A stretch of DNA of 64,000 nt from Panagrolaimus kolymaensis (Eukaryota > Nematoda > Chromadorea > Rhabditida > Panagrolaimidae): positions 2,542,001 to 2,606,000 of the forward strand of contig JAJQJQ010000016.1 in the NCBI GenBank assembly GCA_028622995.1, in the 5' to 3' direction. Made by a program: the position numbers and the translations under genes. The notes beneath the pieces are model-generated. The model was not told the DNA's origin, ran no database searches, and saw nothing but the letters and a program-made list of their open reading frames with translations. Below, piece after piece: positions 44,418 through 58,300 of the stretch (position 1 is its first letter; each line of letters begins with the position of its first letter).

Positions 44418-46971
44418 ATGATTTTGTTGCAGCTGCTTTTTGCATTCATCGCTTTTTTCGTAAGAATATTTTTTGTTTCTTTTTTATTAAGCTAAAAAAA
44501 TGTTTTAGGAAGTTTGCAAAGCCCAACATAAACCTTTATTGGAACATTTATTTAAAACATATAAAAAAGAATTGAGACCGGTCAAGCATGAAAATTCAGG
44601 GCCCACAAATGTTACGGTTCAACTTTATTTTAAACAAATTCAAAAAATTTCTGAAAGTGATCAAATTTTAACATTATATTGTTGGTTGGAAGAGGTTTGA
44701 TTGATATAATTATAATTAGGTAGATAACATAGATATTAAATTTTTTTTAGTATTGGAAAGATGAATATTTAACATGGGATCCAGAGGAATTTGGTGGTGT
44801 TAAAGAACTCCACGTGCCAGCTGAAACAATTTGGCGACCTGATTTACTTGTTTAGTGAGTTTCACACGACTAATTTTTTTTAAGAAGGGCAAAATATAGT
44901 CGTTGAATTTCTGGTTAAAATTACTTCGATAAAATATTTGATTGTTTTAGTAATAATGCAAACATGAATGTCAAAGAAAATGAGCTACAAACAAATGCAT
45001 TAATAAGTTTTGATGGGAGTGTTTCACTTTTCCGAGCTATTATTACCGATATAAGTTGTTCACTTTCACTTCATCGATTTCCATTCGATCAACAAGTTAG
45101 TTATTATTTTGTTATTAATTTTTTCTACAAAGCTCTCTTTATTAATTTTTTCACTACAAAAAAAAACATGAATTCTTCTTTAATAAAAATTTTACAATTA
45201 GCTTTGTTTGCATCGAAGAAATAAGGAATCTTTTAAAAAAGTTGCAACAAAAAAGTCATTCACTCCGTTGACTCTTTTTTGCGTATAAATTTTATTGGAA
45301 CATCGGCTTTGCCACATCGAAGAAACAAGCGACTATGCAACTAACTTTGCAAGTCAATTGAAAAATTAGCTTAAATTTGATAAAAGATAATCATAGTATT
45401 CATAAAAAAAAGACACAATCTAATACAAATAGATACATATATTCAAACTGTTGTTCTTTTTAGGTTTGTTACATAATGCTTGCAAGTTGGTCATATTCGG
45501 GCTCGGAGATTCTTTTGAGCGTTGCTGAACCTGCTATTGAAAATATAACCGTTCCAATTACGGAGAAAAATAAACTGAAGTTATCAAATCCTAGCCTTCG
45601 CCATTATATTCCAAATATGGAATGGAAGCTCACAGATTTTAAATATCGAATCAATACCAAATATTATAGCTGTTGTGATTCCCCTTATCCTGATATCAGT
45701 TATTTTTTTGCAATTAAACGGAATCCTTCATATTATCTTTTTACTTTAATTGTTCCATCGGCTTTTATTACCATTGTTACCGTTGTTGGTTTCTTTACTC
45801 CTCATTCTTCAACAGGAGAAAATACGGAAAAAGTTTCACTCGGTGTTACAGCTTTGTTATCGTTAGCTATTATTCTTATGATGGTTTCGGATTCTTTACC
45901 TGCGACATCAGATTCCGTACCTTTGCTTGGTAATTAATTAATCATTGGTTTATTCATATTTATTTATTTAAAATTACAGGCCAATATTACATAGGATTAA
46001 TTATGATAATGTTTACGGCAACATATTGCACAACTTGGACGCTTGGAGTTCAAATGCAAGGAAATGCTGGAAAAGCCATCCCTCGTCGAGTTCGAAATCT
46101 TATTTTACACATGGATAGTGATAATTGGATAATATCCCTTCTTTTTGGTAGAGAATTAAAAAATTCACAAACAAGCATTAAAATGCGAATGAAAAAACAA
46201 GTTAGAGAAAACAACTAAAATAAGGAATAAAATTTTATTTATATAAATGTTTTTAGGATCGATTAAAAACCTTAAAACAACATTTTGCACAAGAATTTAT
46301 GCAATTTCAACAAAAACTTTTTTGTGCCACTGAAATTCCAAATTCACAAACAAACGTAAGTTAATTTAGTATCACATGTTAAAAGATATAAGAAAATCTG
46401 CAATTTTTTGGGTATACTCGATCAGACCATTTTCAGTCTAATCTTTAAGTTATTATTTTTTAAATATTTAAAAATTTATTTTGTAGAATTCCAAGCTATT
46501 TCTTAAACAAAATAATGCAAGTAGTAATGGTTCGATTCAATTAATAGATGCTGAAGAAAGAGCAGCGGATATTCATGTTTGTGATAGTAAAGCTTTTGAT
46601 GGAACGAATAAAGTTGTAAATGATTTATTATGTTTGTTTAAAACTTTATTACCATTTTTCTTGATTTTAATTCATTTTTTATTTTAGCGGAAGTCTTAAC
46701 CTCGGTAAAAGCCATTCGACAAGATCTTCTCGCAGATGAACATTTAAAAACCATTCGAAATGAATGGCAAATGCTTGCAAGGTTTTATTAATTTTTGTGT
46801 TTATCGTATCACGAAATGCAGTAATCTTTTTTTTACAGAATGATAGAAAAAATTTTAATGATATTTTTTACATCCTTTACCGTACTTTTTGCCTTATTCA
46901 TGCTTTATGATAATCAAAATGAGCCCTTAATCACAGTTGAAATTATGGATCAACAAACTACTAATACTTAA
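44418..46971 (+). CDS. Nicotinic acetylcholine receptor alpha-type subunit
   Basis: Cys-loop ligand-gated channel subunit. Ten exons: 44418-44459, 44509-44694, 44751-44854, 44951-45095, 45464-45929, 45980-46200, 46257-46355, 46487-46586, 46688-46781, 46839-46971; 529 aa. The start was chosen because it gives a signal peptide (MILLQLLFAFIAFF) in phase with exon 2. The Cys-loop is C147 to C161 around SLSLHRFPFDQQ. The vicinal Cys pair at 229-230 (YYSCCDSP) marks an alpha-type, agonist-binding subunit. TM1 follows NPSYYLF; TM2 is TEKVSLGVTALLSLAIILMM, with the Glu-Lys pair expected for cation selectivity; TM3 is near YYIGLIMIMFTATYCTTW; TM4 is at the end (KILMIFFTSFTVLFALF). The TM3-TM4 loop is charged. 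The donor of exon 8 was chosen by phase (GATA|GTAAAG), and a nearby GTAAAT cannot be used in frame. I cannot say which ACR/UNC subunit it is. Confidence 0.9.
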
Positions 46972-49391
46972 TTATTTTGTTTCATTTCTTCTTTTTTTGT
47001 TAATTTAATTTAACGATGCTTTCTCTGAATTTTTTTGCTCAAATTTATTTTTTTCTTTCTTGTTTTTTTTTGTTTCGTTGTCAACAATAAAAAAAATAAC
47101 GTATGTTTTTTTTGGCAAAAAAACTGCGGCGTCATTTGTTGGTTGCCCATCACGCTGCTGCATTCGACAACGGTCCTAAAAAAAGATTAAAAACCTTAAA
47201 ATAAAAATGTTTAGTTTTTTCTTCCGTAAAAAATTGCCCTGGGAAACTACAAGAAAAAAACATTGGAATTTGGATTATATTTGTTTATTATTTACAACAA
47301 AAAATGGTGTGAATTTATAAACTTTTGTTTAAAAAATTTCATGGTTTTGAATAATGTTTTAAATTATTTTTTGCCTTTTCGTTGTTACTTTGTTAGCCTA
47401 AAAAAAAAGAAAAGAAACTTATAAAAATAGATGGCCCGTAAATGGTGTTTTTAGAAAATTTACACGTTTCATTTATTTTTTTTCATTGAAGCAAATTTTT
47501 TTTTAACTTAGACCTTCAGATTTTTGAAATAAAAAAAGGTTAACGTTTAGAATTTCTTTTATTAAGGGTTTTAGAGGACTTTAAGTTGGTAAATTGTTTG
47601 TGTAAAAACCAAAACGACTTTTACTTACCATATATCATTTTTTAGAAAAATAATAAAGTTTTTTTATTAATTTTGTCAGCAAAATGGTAACTATTGTATA
47701 TTATTTTTCTAAGTTTTAGAGCTCTAAATTATATTCTAGCTAATTAATAGTTGTAAAAAAATGTGCAATTTACTTAGTATTTTATAATATTTTACGACTT
47801 CCTATGAAAGTGAACGCCTTTTCTTTCATTTTTTAAATTTCTCACGAAAAAATCATTAATCTTTGAAATTTTAAGCTTAAATAATTTTTTAAACCTTTTT
47901 TTCCACATTCATCGAAATAGTTTAAAATTTTCATAATCAGTGTTAGTCTTTGATGCTTTGTAGCAACCTTTTTCTCGAGCAGGCATTCCCCATGTCCTCA
48001 AGAAGAATCTCATCTGGTTTGTCTTAACTTTATTAGGGTTGACTTTTCCTTAAAAAGCAATTCTATTTTCCTTAGCTAAAAAAGGAAATATTTAAAAAGC
48101 CAAATATAAAAATAAGAGTCATTCAAGTTTAAAAATATAAATTTGTCATTAAAAAAACGCAGATATTTTTGAATGGGACATAAAACTACCAAATGGTGCC
48201 TATTTTTATTCCCAAACATTTCTTTTACTATTGCTGCTTTTTTAGGGATTGTTTTGAATAATTTTTGATGGACAAATGGATCGGAAGCTTTTTATGAGAC
48301 AATTGGGGTTTAAAAAAATATAAACAATAATACAGAGTTATTTTAAAAAATTTGACATTGTTGAAGATAAAGCGCGAAAGATGGTTAAAAAAATATTGGG
48401 AAAAGAAATTATTTCAATGATATTTTGATTTTTAATTTTTGCGAAACTTTTGAAAAAAACTGAAAATTTTAGAAAGCTCATACGCTTTGACTAAAATTTC
48501 CAAATGTCATTGCATGAAAAGAAATAAACGGTCATCGCATATCCTTTTTTTCATTGCAGGCTTTTTGGATGTGTGTTAGCAATTCCTTTCTTGTTGAGCC
48601 TATTATTTTACCGGAAATGGGCAGTTTTTACCTTTCACTTTTAAAAGCTTCCCTTTTAAAAGAGTAAAAACCTAAAAAAAAAAAGAGGAGCAAGTATTTG
48701 CTTGAATATAAAACTTACTATTAAACTGCAGATCCCTTTTTTATTTCCTTGCTCCTATGCTATGATTCCCTTTCCCTAAGTGCTTTCAAAGGAAAGCTTG
48801 CTTCATTCTTCTTTTTTTCTCTTTGAGAAGGCATAATTACTCTCAAACATACATATGTGTGAAGAAGGGGAAAAAACCGATGCAAAAAGCAAAAAGAAAA
48901 ACGAGCTTCAGAATGTTGTGTATTTTTATGGAAAAAAACAGCGATTTTGCGCCACCTTCTGTTTTTTTTGCTACTTGCTGCTCCTTATTTTTCTTGTTAT
49001 GTAAAATGAAAGCATAAATTTCATGACATCTTCTCTAATAAAAAAAAAGAAGTTTTGATGTCATTTACAATGGCTGCTATTATTTTGCTTCTTCTTTTTG
49101 GCAATCAAAAGTAAAAACAAAAAACTTGAGAAAATGATTTATACTTTTTTTTAATTCGAAGGAAGAAGAAAAGCAGTTAAGAGTGTAAATGAGTGACGAA
49201 GCGTCATCATTAATCAAAAAGAAATAAAATAAGTACCTTTTCAACGCCGCTGGACTAAATAAAATGCTTGAAAGCTTCCAAGATTTTTATTTTTATTTTA
49301 AAAATAACTTTCGCTGCTTTTGGCGTTAATTAATTTCCTTTTTGAAATTATGTTAAAAAAAAGCAAATGATTGTCATTTTTTTATTTTTAG
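46972..49391. other. Intergenic region upstream of the SK channel gene
   Basis: About 2.4 kb, AT-rich. Holds the 3' UTR of the acetylcholine-receptor gene (AATAAA near 47087) and the first SK promoter. The TTTTTAG directly before 49392 may be an SL acceptor or the end of an intron from an unseen 5' exon. No gene recognised here. Confidence 0.5.
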
Positions 49392-52300
49392 ATGTCAGGT
49401 GAATGTTGTGATGCGGTTGGAACTTGCAATGGCTGTGATAAACTTGATTCACCATCGGATTCAGAATCATTTCCTCAAGCAGCTCCAAATAATCGTCGGC
49501 ATGCTTCACTCAAGGTATGTATATATGTCTCCGGCGTCCTTGTTCGAAGAAAAAAGCCCTAGTGGCATATAAAAACTTTTATTAGTGTTTTTTTTGTGAT
49601 ATCTCTTTTCCAAATGTTTCATAAAAAATGGCTTTTATACTCCAATTTTTTTCCACGCCTTAAAAACCCAGAAAAACAAACCAATCCCATCTGCGCAAAA
49701 GTGAAGCAAAAAAAAGCGGAAAGAAAAAAGCAGTCTTTTTATTTTATTTTACTTTATATTGCCAGTTTTGGTTTTTGTTGTTGCTTGCTTTCGCCTAATT
49801 ACTCACGACTACTACCCTTTCTGCTTTAAAGAATTTTTTGGCTGCATGCTTGCTTTAAAGAATTTTATTTTTTTTATTTTTGCATTAAAAAAATAAGCGA
49901 CAGCAGCTGACTGCGCAACCCATTTATTAAACAGTCAAATGTAACCCTTGAGGAATTCCAAACAAGCTACCAACGGTTGTCTATTGATCTTTCATCTCAT
50001 CTTCACTGTCTCTTTTTTTAAATTTATATGGATTAAATTTTTTTAATTCTAGTCATCTATCTTTAGGTAAGCCATTATCCGATTTTATTACGTCGAAAGA
50101 ATCACGGCAGAAATGAACCTACATTACTTAAATGGGCTGAAGGGTATATCCTTATTTCAATCTAAAATAAATGAATAAAATAAATTATTTAGGAATCCAT
50201 TACCCGAAAGTTGTGTTGGAACTTCAACGTGGGTAATAAACGAAGGAATTCCATCAACTTCTTCAACGACAACTCCACCAATGGATACGTCCATTCAATG
50301 TTCCACAAATGTTCGAGTTGATAAATTACCCCGCAGATCTGAATCTCATTCTTCACCTAAATCCAGTAGAGATAAATTTTTTGGTGGCCGAAGTGTCTTA
50401 GGACCAAGAAATACAATAACTTGGGGAACTGAAGATTCTTTAATGGGTAAGTAAAACATGTGAGGCACATAAAATACAAAAAATAAGGACCGGAGCATAG
50501 ACAAAAAGAGCAAAGATAAGAATGAATGGCACTATATTTTTGTTAGTAGATTTCACGAAAGTGTTCGTCTTCTTCCATCCAACCGTTCCGAAATAATTTT
50601 AAACTAAATAAAAATGAAATTGGATTATAAAAAAAGGAAGGGAAAAAATAAATTTTTCAAAAAAGGACAGGGTTTTCAATTTTTTTTTTGTTGGGAGATG
50701 ACTTCTTTTGAAATAGTCATTCGTTGGTCGATTGAAGAAGATGTTTGCTGTCAGCAGCGCCACAAAAACCTCATTAATAAATTAGCCATTGTCCCTCTTT
50801 TTTTCTCAGTTGAATAGAAACAAAAAAATGAAGGAAGAAACCCATCATAAAAAAGCAGTTGTTCTTCCTTCTCCTTCTTTTTTTTGAAAACGAAGCTCTT
50901 TATTAAAACGTCAAAATTAGTTGCCCTTTTCTATCTTCTTTTTTATTTTATTTTTGAAGTGTGCCAATATTTTTGCGCAGCTTATTTTAAAACTAAAAAA
51001 ATTGTATTTGTTTTTTCATTTTTTTTAAAGAAAGGGTGAGTGACTTTGAGTGTTTCTCGTTGACAGCATATGTATATATATTTATGTATTTGAGCCTCAC
51101 CACTTTGTTGTAGTATTATATTGTTATGGTTTTAGTCACATGAAAAAAAATTCTTTTTTGTCTTCCATTTTACTACCAACGATAAAAAGAGTGGGAAAAT
51201 TTTTTGTAGGCCATTCTGATGGAAGTATGCTTCATCCTCAACCCAAATATTCGCTTGGTCTCAGCCCTGGTGGGACAATAAATAGCACTTTTATTGGACC
51301 AGATTCAAATGATAAAAATAGAAAACAATTATGGTCTCTAAGCCCAACAGCTTTTCACCAAAGTTTCGATGATCGATTGCGTTCAACTTCAAATACGTTG
51401 TCAAATTCTTGTGGAAATATTAACGAACAAGTAAGTTGATGACAAATGAATTTAAGAAAAGGTTGTAAAATATTACCTAAATATGGAACTTAAAAGTAAG
51501 GATATCATATTTGTGGTTTAACAAAGAAAATAGCAGATTCTACAAAATATTCAAGTTAGCCAACTTTATTTCTTGGGAAATTGCAAAAATTCTTTTGAAA
51601 TTATTTTAAAGCTTTTTTAAATTTCTCATATTCTATAAATTCTATGGTCTTCAAAATGAGCAAAAGGTCATTAAAAAACAGCCAGAAGAAAAAAATAATT
51701 ATTTTTAACTCTAAAGTCAAACCTTCTTTTTAACACTAAAAAAGAATTCTTTATTTTATTTGTGCAAAACGAAGAAAATTATCTTCATTAAAAACCTTAT
51801 AAAAGTTAATTATTTTGAATTTAAATAAATGTTTCTAAAAATTAATTTAATTGAAATTTCGTACTTTCCAAAAAAAAAAAAATTTCAAGTGATAACAAAA
51901 ATAATAGAATAAAAAGATGTCTGTCGAGAAAAAAAAAAGAGTCAAGGATTTGATAGATTGGCTGACTGACACAAAAAGCAAGGTAGGTTGTAAACGAAAA
52001 AATCCAATAACAAGCATTTGGTTTTCAATTCCATCGATTGTTTAATTCAAGAAGAACTGATTATTCAAGATTTAGTTTTCAATAAAAAGGTTAAATTTAT
52101 TTTATTTTCAGGTTCGAAATCATTCAGTTTCTTCTGGGCATAATTCACGTCGAAGAGCTGCAATTTGTTCAGGAGATACAAGCAAGGGAGCTTTTGCTGG
52201 AGGTTATACAACAGGTAAGTAATACAACAGCAAAATGAAACAAATTCAAAAGGATTGAGATGACTCTGATCTCCGTTTTTTTTTCACCTTTCACTTCTCA

Positions 52301-55300
52301 ATTTTTAAAGTATTTCGATTTTTTTTATTAAAACGTCAAAAAATATTTTAACGCCGAAAAAAAAACGAAGTATATTTTTCGTTCAATTTTTTAAAAAATC
52401 AGAGGAAAACAACACAATGATTGAAGTTTTTTGCTTTTTTTCTTGTCACTTATTTGTCTTTCTTTTTTCTTACTTGCTGTTTTGCTTTGGATGATTACAT
52501 TAAAGTGTGGATGAAAATAACTTGATTTTTCGTACACTTAATTTTTTGAGTTTTAATTTATTATATCTCTGCTTAGAATGGGTTATGCCTTTTTTTATTT
52601 TTGGAATAAATGCTTTATTCAGAAAAAAGACTCGTTTGACGATGGCACTTATCTCTTTAAGTGGCGCGTATGAAATTTAAGATTTTTGATTACTATTTTC
52701 ATATTTATCTTCTCAACATTAATAAAGCTTTTTTAAACATTATAATTTGATTTTTCTAATTTTTTTCTTGGTGTAAATTTTGAAAGTTTTAGTCGTGAAC
52801 TTTATTTCTGCAAAAAATGGTTACTTTTTTCTTTTGAATTTCCTTATTATTACTTCCGTTTTTTTCGCTTTTGTTGTCCTCCGAATATTTGCATAAAGGT
52901 TGAAACCCTTTTTATTTCACAAAAATCTAAGGGTGAGAGTGGTGTAAGCTTGCGTCTTCTTAATAAAAACCTTTTAAGCAAAAAAAGAAGCAAGAAGGAA
53001 ATTTAATTCCATTTTTAGCCTAAAGGATGGATGCTCTAAAAATGAATGTTGTTTCGCTGTGAACTAACATAAATCGACTCCTGAAGCCAAAAGCCTATGA
53101 TAAAAAAACATATTTTTGGCTGTAACGTCATTTTCAGGAGCAGCAGGCATCGACCATCGTTCAATGCCGTTGCCAAAGTCTGTGGGAATTTGGCCCGACC
53201 AATTTTTTTTATGCTTTTGATTGGAAGCTTTGATTGTGTCCATAATTGTTTTCCCTCTTCTTTTCAGTGCCTTTTTTTTAATGCTCTTTGTTCATTTATA
53301 AAATTGCTCCTAGCACTTAACTTTCTAAGAAAAAAAAGAGTTCAAAAATAAAAAAGTCAAAAAAAATTAGGTGCAAAACATTTCTTTTCTGGGTCTGAAG
53401 CTTCTTCGGTTTTTTTGAGCGTTTATTATAAATTTTTATTGCAAAATGAAAAACTGAATTAGATTTATACAGTTTTGTACAATATTACTAATGCTATATA
53501 GGAATTTGCTCATAAGAAATATCTTAAAAACAGTCCCGCTCTAAGTATAACTAACATTTTTTGCTTTAAAATATTTAAATTAATATAGAAAATTTTTATT
53601 CCAAACGCTTTTGAAGAGAAAAATATTATGAAGAATTGTGCTTTACATTTTTTTTCTTCTTTATCTTTGTTTTTTGCCGCCACCTTTCAAAAGAATTTAT
53701 TCTCCGTCACTCATTTTTTAAATACGATGGTTAACTAAAATTCTTTAAATTTTTGTTCATCCATTTGTTATTGTTGTTTTTTAATGTTACAATTTTTTTA
53801 TTATACATCGATACTTTCTGAGGATCTTCATTTTTTATAGTCACAGCAAAGTTCAAAAATTATTTTAAGATTTTATTTGTCATTTTTGTTTAACATTTTT
53901 CCATCACGCGCTTTTTTTATTATTTTAAAGTTAAAATCTTTTTTTCTTTTCTTCAAAGTTCACAAGCGTCAAAATGATTGATTATTGCTTTTTTTTTGAG
54001 GGTTAAAAATTTTAAAGTGCCATCATCTCACATCCAACAAAAAATAAAATATGCTCGAGCCAACATTAAAAGATTACGGAAATCGGAGTCGTCGCAATAG
54101 TGAGTTGCATTGTTTAGGTTTAAAACATAAAACGACTTTAAAAGATTTATTTTTGTTAAAAATAAAATGGATTTAGGCGGTTCAGGATTTTCATCTGGAG
54201 GATATAATCGACCACCTGCATTGGGAGGTCGATCGCCTCAAAATTCATTTGATTCTAATGGTGATGTTGGACAAGTAAGTTTTGTTGCATTTTTTGTTTT
54301 GGGAAAAATTTTAGTTATATGTACAACAAATTTTTAAACAACGACAGCCGTTGTTTATAAATCACCAAAAAATTCTAAATAATAATTATTCCGATAGAGA
54401 ATTTTTGTTTTAAAAAAAAAGAAGGAAAAGGCTAAAAAAAATGGACACTTTTAGATTTCATTAAATTTTATGCGAGTCAATGGAACTATAGCTCCTTTCA
54501 AGACGCTTCTCACATCCACTTCAAAAAGTAATCAACACCCCGTTGGCTTAAATGTTGCATGTTCCAATAATGGTATAGGTCCCACAACCACCACAACAAC
54601 AACTACAGCTGCCACGGCAGCAAATATTGGTGAACGAAACGGCATTTCTCGAGTTGGTAGTTCTCCATTAACAATTGAACAAACGGCGAAAAGGAAAGAA
54701 AGTTGGCATCAATATCGAAAAGTATCGGATCCGGTTAAAATTTCAATTGAAGGTAAGCGAATGGAAACTTTGAGGATTTTTAAATTTTTAAAAAGGTTGA
54801 TTGTGGAGTTTCATGGGCCATCATTATGAAAGTAAGTAGAACAAAGGTCAAATGTACGCGAACACGTCTCATTAGAGTTTTTATTACAATGTCCACAGGA
54901 TATTTTTATTTTACTTACTTTAAAGGCCCCAGCTTTTTCAAGAGAATATTAAAGCTTTACATATAAAACCTTAATTTTTTACTTTCCTATATAAGAATTA
55001 AACAACAACAAAAAATAAGGTGGAAATTAATATTTTCGCCACGAAAACTTGTAAATTTAATGCATCATTAATTGATAAAATCGGAGTTGGGTAAACTAAA
55101 AAAAATTAAATATCGTTTATCTTCACTACACAGAAATCTTAGTTTAAAAAAATAAATAGAAAAGGAGTTTTTCGATTTTTCTATTAGAGATTAAAACTTT
55201 TTTAAAGCATGAACTTTTCATACTTCTAAATTTCGCATTTTTTATAAATAAATTAATTCAATGCTTTTTTTGTTTTTCAACCATAAAAAGTGGAAACAAA

Positions 55301-58300
55301 AATGGAGAGAAAAACTAAAAGCTTGTCGTGTGTATGTGTCATTCGATTTGGCTTTCAAAGTTACAATTATAAAAAAACTACATTGCGCCGTTGTGTCTCA
55401 TAGTTTGGAAAGCTATTATTCTTTCATTAACAAACGTGTTATATCGTCCAATTTTAAAAATAGCGTGAAGTTTAAAAAAAACTAAAAAAAGAGAAATTTT
55501 ATTGGAAACTGTTGGTTATGCAGAAGAAAAAAAAGTATTGACAAATTTTATGAGAAGGGAGCGCATTTTATAAAAAATAAATAATTGATAAGTTTTTTTG
55601 GAAGCATCTATTTAAAATATATATATAACAATGGCGACGAGGATGAAGAATTCTATTTTATTCAAAGCTAACCGATAAGATTAAACTTTTATAAAAGAAG
55701 GAAAAAAATTCTCAAATGTTTATCTATAGGGCGACGATCAGATTTCTTTCTTCTTTTTCTTCTCATTTGCCAAAGGCGTTGAAGTTCGAAGAATAAAAAA
55801 AGCGAATATTTCATTTAGCTTCTTTTTTTATTTCTTAAAGTTGTGTATGTGTGTTTGTTTAATAGAATTGGGCAAAGAGAATAAAAGTAGAAGGATGAAA
55901 TTTATCGTGGAATTAAAATAACGAGAAGACGAGTGAGTGAATGTTAACGAAGGAAGGCAAAGGTGACGACGACGATGCATGACTGCCACATTCTTCTTCT
56001 TTTTATTTTTCCTAAAGGAAATTTACTTGCGCGGACATTTCCTGTTTTCCTTGTTATTTTTAATATTATTCCCTATTGGGCATTGTGCCAGTCATTCAGC
56101 TTCATCTCCAACTGAAATGTATTACTTTCAAATTACTTTTACTCCAATTTCTAAATAAATAGTTTCCCCGGCAACGAAAAAGAAAAAATAAAAGAAAAGA
56201 AAGCCTTTTTTTGCGGATTAAAATACGGATTTATGAATTCTTTAACATATTGTTTTGTCTCTTTTTTTGTTTGTTGCGTATTTGACGCTTTTACATATTT
56301 CGGCTTAAAATTAATTTAGAATTATGCGCAGATCGAGTGGAGATCAACCACAATCAAGTTTAAGTGATTTTGATTTTGGTTGGGGTTGTACTCGACCCGA
56401 AGGAAGTGTCTCCCCTTTGCCTTCATCACAAGGTGGTGGTGGCCGCCACCATACTATTAGTGCTGGTTCGACTGATTTTCGACCAAACGGAAAAGTTGTT
56501 CGAACTGTGGATCGTGATATATTTCCACTTCCTCGACCACCTAAACTTCCTATGGCGTCTCCAGATTCAACTCCTCCAATTCCGCCTGCTATGTCATATC
56601 ACAGCCGACGGCCTCAAAGCAATGGTTCATTTATTATTCGAAAGCAGGATTCAATTGCAGAAGAACCGTCACCAATTTTATTTGAAAACGATAATGAACA
56701 TTTCACATGGAGCCGCTCTCCATCTCCTATTCGCCCCGCAGGAAGTGGATTTGATTCTCCATGTAGAAAATTATCTTTATCTCCTGCCGCAACAACAAAT
56801 TCACTTTATACAAATGTTTTTGCGCGTCGCAAACAATTTCAACGTGAAATCAGTACCGCTCATAGTGATGTAACTGAAACAGTGGTAAGGAAACAAATGA
56901 CAGATGCCGCAACTTCACCCATTCCACCAGCATATTCATGTGAAAATAATCTCCAAATTCGATTTGATATTTCTTCTGGCTCATCATTGGCAAAATCCAC
57001 AAGTTCTTCTTTTGGTCGATCGCATAGTCAAAGACATAAGAAAACATCGCTGGCCCACACTCATGGCGGTTCCCTCGTTGCAAATGGATTCTTACCTGCC
57101 ACCTTTCTCTCAGTGGAATCCAAACCTCGCCTTGAACGAGATCCAACCAAATGGCATTTAAGTATAATGAAACAGAGATCTTCAAGTGAATCAGCCTTTC
57201 AACCATCTTCATTTCCTCAAGCCATGATTGATTCCGGCCTTCAAGTTCGTCGATGCTCGGTTGCTATGTTAAATCCAGCAAAAGAAAATGCGCTTTTACG
57301 AAAAATTTTGGGTCCTAGTGGTTTGAGTTGGTTACATGAAACTCCAAAACAGCCTAAAAGTGGTTTAATATTTAAAAAAAAATAATATGATGATGAATAA
57401 AATATAAAGTAATTTTTAGGAGATCAATTAAGCAAAAAATCCCTTTCATTGGTTTTAAGTGATGATCCCGAAGGTGGCTGCCGACCCAATCAAGACGATT
57501 CACGAACTCCTCTAATGAAAGAAGAAAAGGGTGGCGGTCGTCTAATTCATCGCCAACACTTATTTCATGTTAGACGGGTTACAAGCGATTATGCTTTATT
57601 TTTCGCAGTTTTAGGAATTAGTGAGTTTTTTTTATTTTAGTTATAAAATCTCATTAACAAATGTAAAAATTACTGTAACAAATATTCATCTGGGATTTTA
57701 GTCCCTTTCAAAGTTAAAGCAAACCTTCGAATTTTTTAAACTCATTTTATAAAATACTTTTTATTTCATTTTAAATTATAACTTTTTTCCTTCGATAACT
57801 TGGTAAAAGATTATTAAAATCATTATTAACTATATGTTTATGCAAAATATTTCTAAATTAATTATTCATTTATGAAAAATAATGCAAAAATCTTTTAGTT
57901 GTAATGATACTCGAAAATGAATTATCTGCAGCAGGTGTATATTCAAAGAATTCGTTAACGAGTTTGGGTTTGAAAGGAATAATATTACTTTCGACGGCGG
58001 CATTATTGGCATTTGTTATAAAATTTCATGTTCATGAAGTTCAACTTTTTATGAATGCAAATAGTGCTGAAGATTGGAGGATAGCTCTCACTTTTCATCG
58101 ATGCTTTTATATCCTTTTTGAACTTACTATTTGTGGAATTTGCCCATTACCATATAATTTTTATTTCTCATGGACTACTGTACATTCTGATGGTGTTACA
58201 GTATCCACGAGCGAAGTACCATTGGATATTTTTTTGAGCATTCCTATGTTCTGTAGATTATATTGGTTATGTAGAGTTATGCTACTGCATTCCAGACTAT

